Below are positions 1-8,209 of a stretch of DNA of 32,555 nt, in pieces. The DNA is from an uncultured Rhodoblastus sp. GTDB taxonomy: Bacteria > Pseudomonadota > Alphaproteobacteria > Rhizobiales > Beijerinckiaceae. The notes beneath the pieces are model-generated. The model was given only the letters and a program-made list of their open reading frames with translations, ran no database searches and was not told the DNA's origin. The position numbers and the translations under genes are program-made. Each line of letters begins with the position of its first letter. Position 1 is the first letter of the stretch. The stretch covers positions 1 through 32,555 of the forward strand of contig NZ_CAIUXT010000027.1 in the NCBI RefSeq assembly GCF_903903185.1. Reading direction: 5' to 3'.

Positions 1-137
1 AAAAGGCCGATCCGCGTTTCGTCATCAATGCGCAGAATTGCGTCCATTGCAAAACCTGCGACATCAAGGACCCGGCGCAAAACATCACCTGGACCGCCCC
101 CGAAGGCGGCGGCGGACCGAATTATCCCAATATGTGA
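1..137 (+). CDS. Electron transfer flavoprotein:ubiquinone oxidoreductase (ETF-QO), C-terminal end only
   Basis: The frame starting at base 3 reads through to TGA at 135-137 and gives the last 44 residues of ETF-QO. This inner-membrane iron-sulfur flavoprotein passes electrons from reduced ETF to ubiquinone. The visible part contains [13 protein letters not shown], which carries three of the four cysteines that hold the [4Fe-4S] cluster, followed by the family's typical glycine-rich tail ending PNYPNM. The rest lies upstream of the window. It converges on the next gene with a 12-base gap. The identification is firm because this tail is highly conserved from bacteria to mitochondria. Confidence 0.93.
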   Translation, partial: KADPRFVINAQNCVHCKTCDIKDPAQNITWTAPEGGGGPNYPNM

Positions 138-149
138 GGGGTCGCAGGG

Positions 150-1799
150 TCAACCGAGCGCCGCAGGCTCATCGAGCCGCTGCGGCGAAAATCTGTCGGG
201 ACTGGCCCGGTCCCAAATGACGCGCAGCCGCGCATCCTCGGCGCCGCGCAAGAATTCACTGCGCCCCATTACCGGGAACAGATCGGCGAAACTGGCGATG
301 CTGTTTTCGGAAACGCGGCGGCGGAAATGGTCGAGTTCGAACTGGTTGGGATGGTCGAGACCGGCCGCCGCCGTCAGTTCGGCGAGGCAGTGCAGGGTGG
401 CGGCGTGGAAATTGGCGACGCGCTCGGCCTTGTCCGGCACATGGATGGCGCGGCCGCGCCAGGGATTTTGCGTCGCCACCCCGGTCGGACAGGTGTCGGT
501 GTGGCAAGCCAGCGACTGGATGCAGCCGACGGCGAACATGAAGCCGCGCGCGGAATTGCACCAGTCGGCGCCGAGCGCCATCGCGCGCGCCATGTCGAAA
601 GCGGTCAGTATCTTGCCCGAGCAGCCGAGCTTGATCTTGTCGCGCAGGCCGGCGCCGACCAGCGCGTTATGGACGAAATGCAGCCCCTCGCGCATCGGCG
701 TGCCGAGATGGTCCATGAATTCGAGCGGCGCGGCGCCGGTGCCGCCCTCCTTGCCATCGACGACGATGAAATCCGGGGTCACGCCGGTCGAAAGCATGGC
801 CTTGCAGATCGCCAGAAACTCCACCGGCTGGCCGAGGCAGAGCTTGAAGCCGACCGGCTTGCCGCCGGAAAGCGCGCGCAATTGGCCGATGAAGCCGATG
901 AGCTCCAGCGGCGTTGAGAAGGCGCTGTGGCTCGGCGGCGAAACGCAGTCGCGGCCCAAAGGCACGCCGCGAATGGCGGCGATTTCCGGCGTCACTTTCG
1001 CCGCCGGCAACACGCCGCCATGGCCGGGCTTGGCGCCCTGGCTCAGCTTGATCTCGATCATTTTGATTTGCGGATTGCGCGCGACGACGGCGAAGTTTTC
1101 CGGCGAAAAGGCGCCTTCCGGGGTGCGACAGCCGAAATAGCCGGAGCCGATCTCCCAGATGACGTCGCCGCCATTTTCGGCGTGATAGGGCGAAAAGCCG
1201 CCCTCGCCGGTGTCATGGGCGAAGCCGCCGGCTTTGGCGCCGCCGTTGAGCGCGCGGATGGCGTTGGCGCTGAGCGCACCGAAACTCATCGCCGAAATGT
1301 TCAACACCGAAGCCGAATAGGGCTGCGTGCAATCCGGTCCGCCGATTTCGATGCGGAACGGCGACTTGACCAAGGGGCGCGGCGCCATCGAATGCAGCAT
1401 CCATTCGAACCCGTCGGAATAGACCGCGAGCTGCGTGCCGAAGGGACGCTTGTCGAGTTGCATCTTGGCGCGCTGATAGACCAAAGCACGGCGGTCGCGG
1501 GAAAACGGCGAGCCGTCGGTCTCGCTCTCAAAAAGATATTGCCGGATTTCCGGCCGGACTTCCTCGATGAGGAAGCGCAGGTGGGCCATGATCGGGTAAT
1601 TGCGCAACACCGAATGGCGCGTCTGGACGAGGTCGCTCAGCCCGAGCGCGCTGAGGCCGCCGAAAATCGCCAGCGGAATGGCGAGTATTCCAGCCCGGTC
1701 ATGGTCAAGGGCGATGGCGACCAGGGTTGCGACGAACAACAGGATGCTGAGCAGGAGGGGGGCGTGACGCGGGGCGAAAATCAGGCGAAGCAGGGCCAT
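150..1799 (-). CDS. FMN-binding glutamate synthase family protein, membrane-anchored
   Basis: A 549-residue protein with two hydrophobic segments in about residues 8-50, followed by the FMN/(beta-alpha)8 synthase domain of glutamate synthase. Visible are the FMN-barrel stretches (NISAMSFGALSANAI, KLSQGAKPGHGG, VDGKEGGTGAAP) and the three cysteines of the [3Fe-4S] cluster near residues 427-438 (CIQSLACHTDTCP). The amidotransferase and GXGXG domains of full GltB are absent, so ammonia-producing glutamine hydrolysis is not encoded here. Such stand-alone proteins are common and their physiological reaction is not settled. GAGG lies upstream of the ATG. It is divergent from the MFS gene across about 155 bases. 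Confidence 0.9.
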   Translation of the reverse strand: MALLRLIFAPRHAPLLLSILLFVATLVAIALDHDRAGILAIPLAIFGGLSALGLSDLVQTRHSVLRNYPIMAHLRFLIEEVRPEIRQYLFESETDGSPFSRDRRALVYQRAKMQLDKRPFGTQLAVYSDGFEWMLHSMAPRPLVKSPFRIEIGGPDCTQPYSASVLNISAMSFGALSANAIRALNGGAKAGGFAHDTGEGGFSPYHAENGGDVIWEIGSGYFGCRTPEGAFSPENFAVVARNPQIKMIEIKLSQGAKPGHGGVLPAAKVTPEIAAIRGVPLGRDCVSPPSHSAFSTPLELIGFIGQLRALSGGKPVGFKLCLGQPVEFLAICKAMLSTGVTPDFIVVDGKEGGTGAAPLEFMDHLGTPMREGLHFVHNALVGAGLRDKIKLGCSGKILTAFDMARAMALGADWCNSARGFMFAVGCIQSLACHTDTCPTGVATQNPWRGRAIHVPDKAERVANFHAATLHCLAELTAAAGLDHPNQFELDHFRRRVSENSIASFADLFPVMGRSEFLRGAEDARLRVIWDRASPDRFSPQRLDEPAALG

Positions 1800-1954
1800 G
1801 GACGATCCTCGTGGAGCAGGGGAGCTATATCACGATCGGATGCGACGATCAGATGAAATTCCCCTGCCCCACGCTGCCGGCGGGCTTTCGCCGAAACGCC
1901 CTTGCAGCGGGGCAAGGACGAGCGCGCGACGAACGTGATAATTTCTCGATTCTT

Positions 1955-3175
1955 ATGACCGAGACTCGACCGACCGCCGCAAAAACCGCCATGCCCGCCG
2001 CCGCGATCCTCATCGCCGGCTGTCTGGTGGCGTTGTTGTCATTCGGGCCGCGCTCGGTGATGGGCGCCTTTCAATTGCCGGTTTTTTCCTCGCGCTCCTG
2101 GGGCGCGGGCAGCTTTTCCATCGCTCTTGCCGCGCAAAATCTGCTGTGGGGCGTCGGCCAGCCTTTTGCCGGCGCGCTGGCCGACCGGCTCGGCTCGAAA
2201 TACGTGCTGATCGCCGGCGCCGCGCTCTATGCCGCCGGGCTGGCGCTGATGGGACAGGCGCAATCGGCGCTCGGCTTCGAACTCGGCGCGGGCGTGCTGA
2301 TCGGCTTCGGCCTTTCCGGCGCCTCGTTCAATCTGGTGCTCGGCGCCTTCGCCAAATTGCTGCCGCCGGAAAAGCACAGCATGGCTTTCGGGCTCGCCAC
2401 CGCCGCCGGCTCGTTCGGCCAGTTCCTTTTCTCGCCCCTCGCCGGCGGGCTAATCGAGCATTTCGGCTGGGAAGCCGCCTGCATGATTTTCGCCGCGCTG
2501 ATCCTGCCCATCGTTCCGCTGTCGCTGGCGCTCTCCACCCCGCCTGCCGCCTTCAGCAAACAGGGCGGACAGGGCGCGACTTTTGCGCGCGCGCTGGCGC
2601 ACAGGTCCTACGTGCTGCTGGTGCTGGGCTTTTTCACCTGCGGCTTCCAACTTGCCTTCATCACCGTGCATTTTCAGCGCTATATCGTCGAAAGCGGGCT
2701 TTCGCCGCAAATCGGCTACTGGGCCATCGCGCTGGTCGGCGTGTTCAATATTTTCGGTTCGCTGCTGTCGGGCTGGCTCGGCTCGCGGATGCCGCGCCGC
2801 TATATTCTCAGCGCCATTTATTTCTCCCGCGCGCTGGCGACCGCGCTTTTCATCGCCTTGCCTCCCAGTCCGGCTTCGGCGCTGCTGTTTGGCGCCGTCA
2901 CCGGCCTGTTATGGCTCTCGACCGTGCCGCCGACCTCCTCGCTGATCGGACTGATGTTCGGCTCGAAAAACCTTTCGATGCTCTACGGCTTCGCCTTTTT
3001 CTCGCACCAGCTCGGCGGCTTCCTGGGCGTGCTGCTCGGCGGTTTTTTTCGCGAAAGCACGGGCTCCTATCTTCCGGTCTGGCTGCTCTCGATCGCGCTC
3101 GGCGTCCTCTCGGCGCTTGTCAACCTGCCGATCGTCGAAGCGCAGGCCGACCCGGTCGCGCAGCCGGCGGAATAG
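1955..3175 (+). CDS. Major facilitator superfamily (MFS) transporter
   Basis: Inner-membrane secondary carrier of 406 residues with roughly twelve hydrophobic segments. The loop after the second segment has the MFS signature (GALADRLGSKYVL), with a weaker repeat in the second half (SGWLGSRMPRRYIL). It resembles the monocarboxylate/oxalate-formate antiporter-like branch of MFS, but the substrate cannot be read from sequence. I chose the ATG at 1955 because the open frame upstream of it is Arg/Gly-rich and does not look like carrier sequence. The frame stays open to an in-frame ATG at 1811, which would add 48 unlikely residues. Confidence 0.85.
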   Translation: MTETRPTAAKTAMPAAAILIAGCLVALLSFGPRSVMGAFQLPVFSSRSWGAGSFSIALAAQNLLWGVGQPFAGALADRLGSKYVLIAGAALYAAGLALMGQAQSALGFELGAGVLIGFGLSGASFNLVLGAFAKLLPPEKHSMAFGLATAAGSFGQFLFSPLAGGLIEHFGWEAACMIFAALILPIVPLSLALSTPPAAFSKQGGQGATFARALAHRSYVLLVLGFFTCGFQLAFITVHFQRYIVESGLSPQIGYWAIALVGVFNIFGSLLSGWLGSRMPRRYILSAIYFSRALATALFIALPPSPASALLFGAVTGLLWLSTVPPTSSLIGLMFGSKNLSMLYGFAFFSHQLGGFLGVLLGGFFRESTGSYLPVWLLSIALGVLSALVNLPIVEAQADPVAQPAE

Positions 3176-3259
3176 AGTCGGGCGTTTGCCGGTTCTCCAT
3201 GCGCGCCGGTCGATGTCAGAATTGGACCTCGATCCGACGCCACCGGATCGGAACAAGCC

Positions 3260-4225
3260 TCACCCGTTTTTGAAACCATTGATTTTCTCGAGAAGCTCCG
3301 CGTAGGTGGGAGGGTTCGCGCCCGGCCGCGAACAGGTTATCGCCGCCGCGGCGGCCGCCTCCTGTCCGATGCCGATGAGCGCGTCGGATTCCAGCCTTCG
3401 AATGCTCTCGGCGCCAACCAGCTTTCGGCGCGAAAGTCCCGCGAGAAACGCGGCGTGGAAAGCGTCGCCCGCGCCTATGGCGTCAACGAAGGGAGTGGCG
3501 AGCGCCGGAACAAAAAACACGCCGGAAGCATGAAATATCCGGGCGCCCTCGCTCCCGGAGGTAATGACGACCAGGGCGCATCCCCGATCGAGCCAGATTT
3601 CGGCTTGCTCGCGCGCCGTGCGCTCCGCGCCCCAGACGGCAAAAACATCTTCGTCGCTGGCTTTTATGATCGTGGAAGACTCGGAAATTTCCTGAAAACG
3701 ATTCAGCCATTGCTTCCGGTTTGAAATGACGCCCGGTCTGACATTCGGATCGAAAGAAACCACCAAGTCCTTCGATATCCTTTTTATGCCCTGCACCAGC
3801 GCGTCGCCGATGGCCTCATCATCGAGCAGAAAACTTCCCAGGGCGACGGATTCAAAGCCGTCTTCACGCGCCGAAACCAGCCTTTGCACATCGAAATCGA
3901 GGTGAGCGCATCCCTTCACGTAGAAACTATAAGCAACCTGTCCGTCCTTTCGGGTGGACGCCAAAGCGACGGGGGTCGGCAGGTTGGTTGTCCTCGCCCG
4001 GCTGAAATCGATATTTTCAAGTTCCAGCATGGATCGAAGGTCGGCGCCAAATCCATCGCTGGAGAGCCCGCCGACAAAGGCGACCGACTCGCCAAGGCGT
4101 CGCAACCCGATGGCAAGGTTCAGCGGCGAACCGCCGGGAAAGGCCGCGAACTGCTTTTCGCCATGCTCGCTCTCCTGCGTCACGGCGATCAAGTCGAAAA
4201 GAGCTTCTCCACAGACCAAGAACAT
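3260..4225 (-). CDS. PfkB-family carbohydrate kinase (fructokinase-like)
   Basis: A 321-residue cytoplasmic ribokinase-fold sugar kinase. N-terminal MFLVCGEALFDL and GGSPLNLAIGLRRLG are the substrate-side signatures. GAGDAFHAAFLAG near residues 251-263 is the PfkB C-terminal signature containing the anion hole and the catalytic aspartate. The family transfers the ATP phosphate to a sugar hydroxyl; fructose is the best guess, not proven. The frame stays open upstream to 4432, but the family N-terminus starts at the ATG at 4225. It has no obvious operon partner. The neighbouring secreted hydrolase reads in the same direction about 285 bases upstream. Confidence 0.87.
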   Translation of the reverse strand: MFLVCGEALFDLIAVTQESEHGEKQFAAFPGGSPLNLAIGLRRLGESVAFVGGLSSDGFGADLRSMLELENIDFSRARTTNLPTPVALASTRKDGQVAYSFYVKGCAHLDFDVQRLVSAREDGFESVALGSFLLDDEAIGDALVQGIKRISKDLVVSFDPNVRPGVISNRKQWLNRFQEISESSTIIKASDEDVFAVWGAERTAREQAEIWLDRGCALVVITSGSEGARIFHASGVFFVPALATPFVDAIGAGDAFHAAFLAGLSRRKLVGAESIRRLESDALIGIGQEAAAAAAITCSRPGANPPTYAELLEKINGFKNG

Positions 4226-4509
4226 GTTGGGCGGCGCTCGCGGTTGTATCTTGTGACGTGTCGGCTGAACCCGCCTGACGAAAATTATCAAGCCATCGGA
4301 ATATTCACCAATCTCGCCCGCGAGCGCGCGTTGCGCAAAATGGAAGGTAACGGCTCCCGGCGGCGCATAACTGCCAAAAAAGGTATTGCCCTCTTTCTGA
4401 TCGTTTTCAATTCTTATTTCGCGCCTGTCCATTTAACGCATGACTTCCCCGGCCTAAAGGAGGGGCAACGCGCTCAGCGTAACGGCATGGATCACCCTGA
4501 CCCGAGCGC

Positions 4510-5823
4510 TCACTCACAAGTTCGCGCCGCGGGCTTCCCCGCGAATCGCTGGGCGATCCAACTCAGGAATTCCGGGGTCGCCTTTGCAGACAGGCGGATG
4601 TGGTCAACGCCATCGTACTCCGTGAACGAGATGACGGCGCCCATGGCGCACGCAAGCTTGACATAAGCTTCGGTCGCAGCAGGAGCGACTGCGACATCTT
4701 CTTTCCCCTGATAGACCGCTACCGGCACTTGCGCAGCCAGGAAACCGAGCGCGTTCTCCTTGATCCGCGCCAGCCAAGCGTCCTGATTGGCAGGGTCGGG
4801 ACGTCCCATCGCGCCACGGTACCCTTGGGCGTAGGCAAACGTGTCACCCATATGGTGATTGCACTGCCCTGCCTTTGCGGCCTCAGCAAAAACGGCCTCT
4901 CCAACGGGCGTCATGACATCCGAAAATTTTAGTTCCGGGTACGCAATGGTCATGGCGTACCAAGCCATCGCGCGCTCGGCGAACGACATTGGCGGCAGTT
5001 TTTTGCCCGAGGCGATCACGCTGTCGAATACCTTGGTTTGCTCCAAAGCATTGACTGGAGCCAGAGCCACAGCGCCGACAAGCTTAGCGGACCCGGCGAC
5101 GTAGTCGGCCATCTGCCCACTCCAGATCGCCGCCTGGCCGCCTTGGGACCAGCCGATCGCGACTACATTTTCTCCCGCGCCGGCCTGACGCAAATGGCGC
5201 ACGGCCACAGAGGCGTCAAGCACGTTGCGGGCTTCCGTCGGTCCAATCAGATAGTGGTGAATTCCCGGGGCCCCTAGCCCATTGTAGTCGGTGGCCACAA
5301 CAACGTAGCCGGCAGCAATCATCCCGGTCAGCCCGGGAATGCCGAAGTCATAGCTCGCGGGGCTGTTCGGCATGAAATAGAACGTCGCATCGCGCGCGGG
5401 ATTATCCACCATCGAAGGCGCACAGTTGCGCGGCACGCCAGAGGTGCCGTGCGCCCAGGACACGATCGGGCGTCCATGCGGTGGGGCCGGGCTATCGGGA
5501 ACAACGGCCAAAGCAGAGACCGGAACCAACTGGTTATCTGCGGTGGTAGACCAATACAGCAACTTCCAAGCTGTCGACCCCGGAGCCCCCGATGTAATTT
5601 CCCTGACCCAGATGAGATCGCCATGTCTTGCGTCTTTGGGGGCTTCTGGCGGATTATAGAAATCGATCCCCGCCGGTCCGATGGCTATTGATGGTGGGTC
5701 ACCTGCGTGTGCGACGTTGCATATCGTACAGCCCGCCAACACCGCCATCGCCATGGCCAAGCCGCGCCCGGTTCGGCGTTCCCGGCGGTTCTTTCCTGAT
5801 GCAGCGAAAGGGTTGGCGCTCAT
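4510..5823 (-). CDS. Secreted lipase-family alpha/beta hydrolase
   Basis: A 437-residue protein of the secretory-lipase (LIP) type. The probable catalytic triad is visible: Ser226 in the nucleophile elbow GWSQGG, Asp376 in GKEDVAV and His408 in GVDHIR. The N-terminus has an Arg-rich start, a hydrophobic stretch and an AHA-G signal-peptidase I site. A lipobox-like LAGC inside the hydrophobic stretch makes a lipoprotein an alternative. The ATG at 5823 is preceded by GAGGGAG at good spacing, which decides against the upstream in-frame ATG at 5934. The substrate is probably an ester of lipid type in the periplasm or outside the cell. Confidence 0.87.
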   Translation of the reverse strand: MSANPFAASGKNRRERRTGRGLAMAMAVLAGCTICNVAHAGDPPSIAIGPAGIDFYNPPEAPKDARHGDLIWVREITSGAPGSTAWKLLYWSTTADNQLVPVSALAVVPDSPAPPHGRPIVSWAHGTSGVPRNCAPSMVDNPARDATFYFMPNSPASYDFGIPGLTGMIAAGYVVVATDYNGLGAPGIHHYLIGPTEARNVLDASVAVRHLRQAGAGENVVAIGWSQGGQAAIWSGQMADYVAGSAKLVGAVALAPVNALEQTKVFDSVIASGKKLPPMSFAERAMAWYAMTIAYPELKFSDVMTPVGEAVFAEAAKAGQCNHHMGDTFAYAQGYRGAMGRPDPANQDAWLARIKENALGFLAAQVPVAVYQGKEDVAVAPAATEAYVKLACAMGAVISFTEYDGVDHIRLSAKATPEFLSWIAQRFAGKPAARTCE

Positions 5824-6075
5824 GAGAAGCTCCCTCGAAACGGCGGGCGCGCCCACCCCCGACTCCATCGGAACCGAGACCGCTGAGCGCACATGTGGAT
5901 TGATCCGGATCAAACAATAAGGCATTCTTCGCAAACGCTTTGTTCGCGCGCCCAGCGCTGACGGCGATCTGCCGCGCTAATGAAATTGCCGTTCGAAACG
6001 CCCGAAATTGATATCGTCCTGCCGGCCGAAAAATCAAGATGGTGGGTCGCGAGGGTTAGTCCCGGAAGGCCATGC

Positions 6076-7086
6076 ATGAGCATTAACAGGAGAAAGGTCG
6101 CCCGCGCGGCGCCGGCTTTGGCCTTGCTCACGCTCGCCGCCGCCGCGCTGAACACGCGACCCGCCCGCGCCGACGAAAGCGGAATCAGCTTCTGGCTGCC
6201 GGGTCTCTTTGGCAGCCTTGCCGCGGTCCCCACCCAGCCAGGATTCAATTTCGCGACCTTCAACTATTACACATCGGTCAACTCGGCCACGAATGTGAAA
6301 TTTCAGATCGGCGCCAGGCTCGTCGCAGGCGTCGAGGCCCACGTCGACTTTCAGTATCTCAATCTCAACTATGTGTTCGCGACTCCGGTGTTCGGCGGGC
6401 AGGCGGCGATAGGGATAAACAGCCTCTTCGGCAACAACGCGACCTCCGTCTTTGGAACGCTGACGGGACCGAACGGCGGCGCGCTATCGGGCGGCCGCCA
6501 ACAGTCTTCCACCGGCTTCGGCGATCTCTACCCCCTCGCTACGATCAAGTGGAACCAAGGCGTCAACAACTTCATGGTCTATGCCGCCGGCGACATTCCC
6601 GTCGGCCTTTACAGCGCGGACAATATCGCCAATCTCGGCATAGGTCATGGCGCCATCGACTCCGGCCTCGGCTACACCTATTTCAATCCGCAGACCGGCA
6701 ATGAACTCTCTGCGGTGACAGGCTTCACCTACAATATGATCAACCAGAGCACGAACTATCAGAACGGCGTCGACTGGCATCTCGACTGGGCCGCCTCGCA
6801 CTTCCTCACGCCAAACGTCATGTTCGGCGTCGTCGGCTATTTCTACGACCAACTCACCGGCGACAGCGGCTCGGGCGCAAAGCTGGGACCGTTCGAATCG
6901 CGGGTAGTCGGCGTCGGCCCGCAACTCGGCGTCCTCTTTCCCGTCGCGGGCATGCAGGGCTACCTCAATGCCAAGGGCTACGCCGAATTCGACGCACACG
7001 CCCGCCCCTCCGGCCACAATCTCTGGCTGACTCTTTCGATTTCACCCGCCGTTCCGAGGCCGCCGTCGATAGTCGCGACAAATTGA
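6076..7086 (+). CDS. Outer-membrane beta-barrel protein, SphA / phenol-MetA-degradation-pathway family
   Basis: A 336-residue exported protein. Residues 1 to about 31 form a signal peptide ending ARA before DES. The mature part is rich in Gly, Asn, Tyr and Phe and alternates as in beta-strands (for example VDFQYLNLNYVF, WHLDWAASHFL, VMFGVVGYFYDQL). This is the layout of the 'MetA pathway of phenol degradation' family, outer-membrane channels often linked to hydrophobic substrates. GGAAGG lies about nine bases before the ATG at 6076, which decides the start against the open frame from 5980. It is divergent from the secreted hydrolase; a shared hydrophobic substrate is possible but is only a guess. 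Confidence 0.85.
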   Translation: MSINRRKVARAAPALALLTLAAAALNTRPARADESGISFWLPGLFGSLAAVPTQPGFNFATFNYYTSVNSATNVKFQIGARLVAGVEAHVDFQYLNLNYVFATPVFGGQAAIGINSLFGNNATSVFGTLTGPNGGALSGGRQQSSTGFGDLYPLATIKWNQGVNNFMVYAAGDIPVGLYSADNIANLGIGHGAIDSGLGYTYFNPQTGNELSAVTGFTYNMINQSTNYQNGVDWHLDWAASHFLTPNVMFGVVGYFYDQLTGDSGSGAKLGPFESRVVGVGPQLGVLFPVAGMQGYLNAKGYAEFDAHARPSGHNLWLTLSISPAVPRPPSIVATN

Positions 7087-7261
7087 CAAGTCGCCGCATA
7101 TGCAGGCGCGGAGTGTCCGTTTCACGTCGATCTGTCTCCACCACGTCCATTTCCAAAGGGTTTCCGCGTCAGTCGGACAGGATGGAATCAGCGGAATGCC
7201 GTCATCGCCTGTAGGCGCCAGGCCTGTGATTTCATAAACTGGCCCGGAGCCAGACCAGGCG

Positions 7262-7327
7262 CCAAAAATCCCCAGAAAATCCAAAGAAAATCCAAAGAAA
7301 ATCCAAAGAAAATCCAAAGAAAATCCC
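7262..7327. repeat. 11-bp tandem repeat (AGAAAATCCAA)
   Basis: Four perfect copies of the unit AGAAAATCCAA run from 7274 to 7317, followed by a fifth partial copy. Degenerate relatives lie on both sides (ccaaaaatcccc before, aatgaaatcccgagg after). The array is strikingly A-rich in a GC-rich genome and ends about 22 bases before the next start codon, so it forms the 5' leader of the downstream gene. The period of 11 is close to one helical turn, so the A-tracts would be in phase. Confidence 0.9.
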
Positions 7328-7349
7328 AATGAAATCCCGAGGACATCCC

Positions 7350-8036
7350 ATGAACGATTTCGTCCTGCCGCCGCCGCCGATCGTCGCCGCGCCCGTCGCG
7401 GGGGGCGGCCGTTTCCCAATCCGTCGCATTTTCTGCGTCGGCCAGAATTATGCCGCCCACAGCCGCGAAATGGGCGGCGATCCCGCCCGCGAACCGCCGT
7501 TTTTCTTCAGCAAGCCCGCCGACACGCTGGTCACCGGCGGGGCCGACGCGCCTTATCCGAGCGCCACGCAAAATCTCCATCACGAGATCGAACTGGTGGT
7601 CGCCATTGCCGCCGGCGGCGTGAACATTGCGGCGTCCGACGCGGAGAAACATGTTTTTGGCTATGCCGCCGGCCTCGACCTGACGCGGCGCGACCTGCAG
7701 GCGCAGGCGCGCGAAAACCGCCGGCCCTGGGACATGAGCAAGGCTTTCGATTTTTCGGCGCCGCTCGGCCTGATCCATCCCGCCGTAAAGATCGGCCATC
7801 CGAAGGCGGGGCGGATCGCGCTGAAGGTCAATGGCGACCTGCGGCAGAATGGCGATCTTTCCGACCTGATCTGGTCGGTGACCGAAGTGATCGCGGCTTT
7901 GTCGCGTTACGTGGCGCTGGCGCCGGGCGACCTGATCTTCACCGGCACCCCGGCGGGCGTCGGCCCGCTGGCGCGCGGCGATGTGCTCGAAGGCGAGATC
8001 GAGAGGGTCGGGACGGTGACGACCAAGATTGTGTGA
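7350..8036 (+). CDS. Fumarylacetoacetate hydrolase (FAH) family protein
   Basis: A 228-residue cytoplasmic enzyme of the FAH/2-keto-4-pentenoate hydratase/acylpyruvase group. Visible are IFCVGQNYAAHSREMG at the N-terminus, the metal-binding stretch HHEIELVV (conserved Glu pair) near residues 79-86, GYAAGLDLTRRD and the C-terminal GDLIFTGTPAGVGP. Small FAH-fold proteins of this length are usually acylpyruvate hydrolases or oxaloacetate decarboxylase-like, needing Mg2+ or Mn2+; the exact substrate is not visible. The ATG at 7350 has GAGGA eight bases upstream. It is preferred over the ATG at 7329, which has only the tandem repeat in front of it. Confidence 0.9.
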   Translation: MNDFVLPPPPIVAAPVAGGGRFPIRRIFCVGQNYAAHSREMGGDPAREPPFFFSKPADTLVTGGADAPYPSATQNLHHEIELVVAIAAGGVNIAASDAEKHVFGYAAGLDLTRRDLQAQARENRRPWDMSKAFDFSAPLGLIHPAVKIGHPKAGRIALKVNGDLRQNGDLSDLIWSVTEVIAALSRYVALAPGDLIFTGTPAGVGPLARGDVLEGEIERVGTVTTKIV

Positions 8037-8053
8037 CGGAGCCAAGGGGGCGC

Positions 8054-8189
8054 CGTCATTGCGAGCGAAGGAGAGCAATCCAGCACTCTCAACCAGAGGC
8101 TGGCGACCGCCGGATTGTATCGTCGCTTACGCTCCACGCAAGGGCGGTGGCTAATTCTAATGACGGTGGCAGGTTGTAATGACGGTGGC
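8054..8189. repeat. Intergenic inverted repeat pair plus a 19-bp-period direct repeat
   Basis: The left arm 8054-8083 (cgtcattgcgagcgaag...caatccag) is matched imperfectly in inverse orientation by 8110-8143 (ccggattgtatcgtcgc...ccacgcaagg). This is the common alphaproteobacterial palindromic intergenic repeat whose consensus arm reads ATTGCGAGCGAAGC. Just after it, TAATGACGGTGGC occurs twice, at 8158-8170 and 8177-8189. The whole stretch lies between two convergent genes and has no coding signal. Confidence 0.7.
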
Positions 8190-8209
8190 TGGTGATATTG
8201 ACGGGCTGG

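Noticed and set aside
927..1856. 309-residue plus-strand frame opposite the FMN-glutamate-synthase-like gene
   Set aside because: Antisense shadow of a well-supported gene.
4290..4310. A TGAATATTCCGA sequence upstream of the PfkB kinase gene, similar to the recurrent box
   Set aside because: Two bases short of the box, with no CTGYCG and no -10-like TA at the usual distance.
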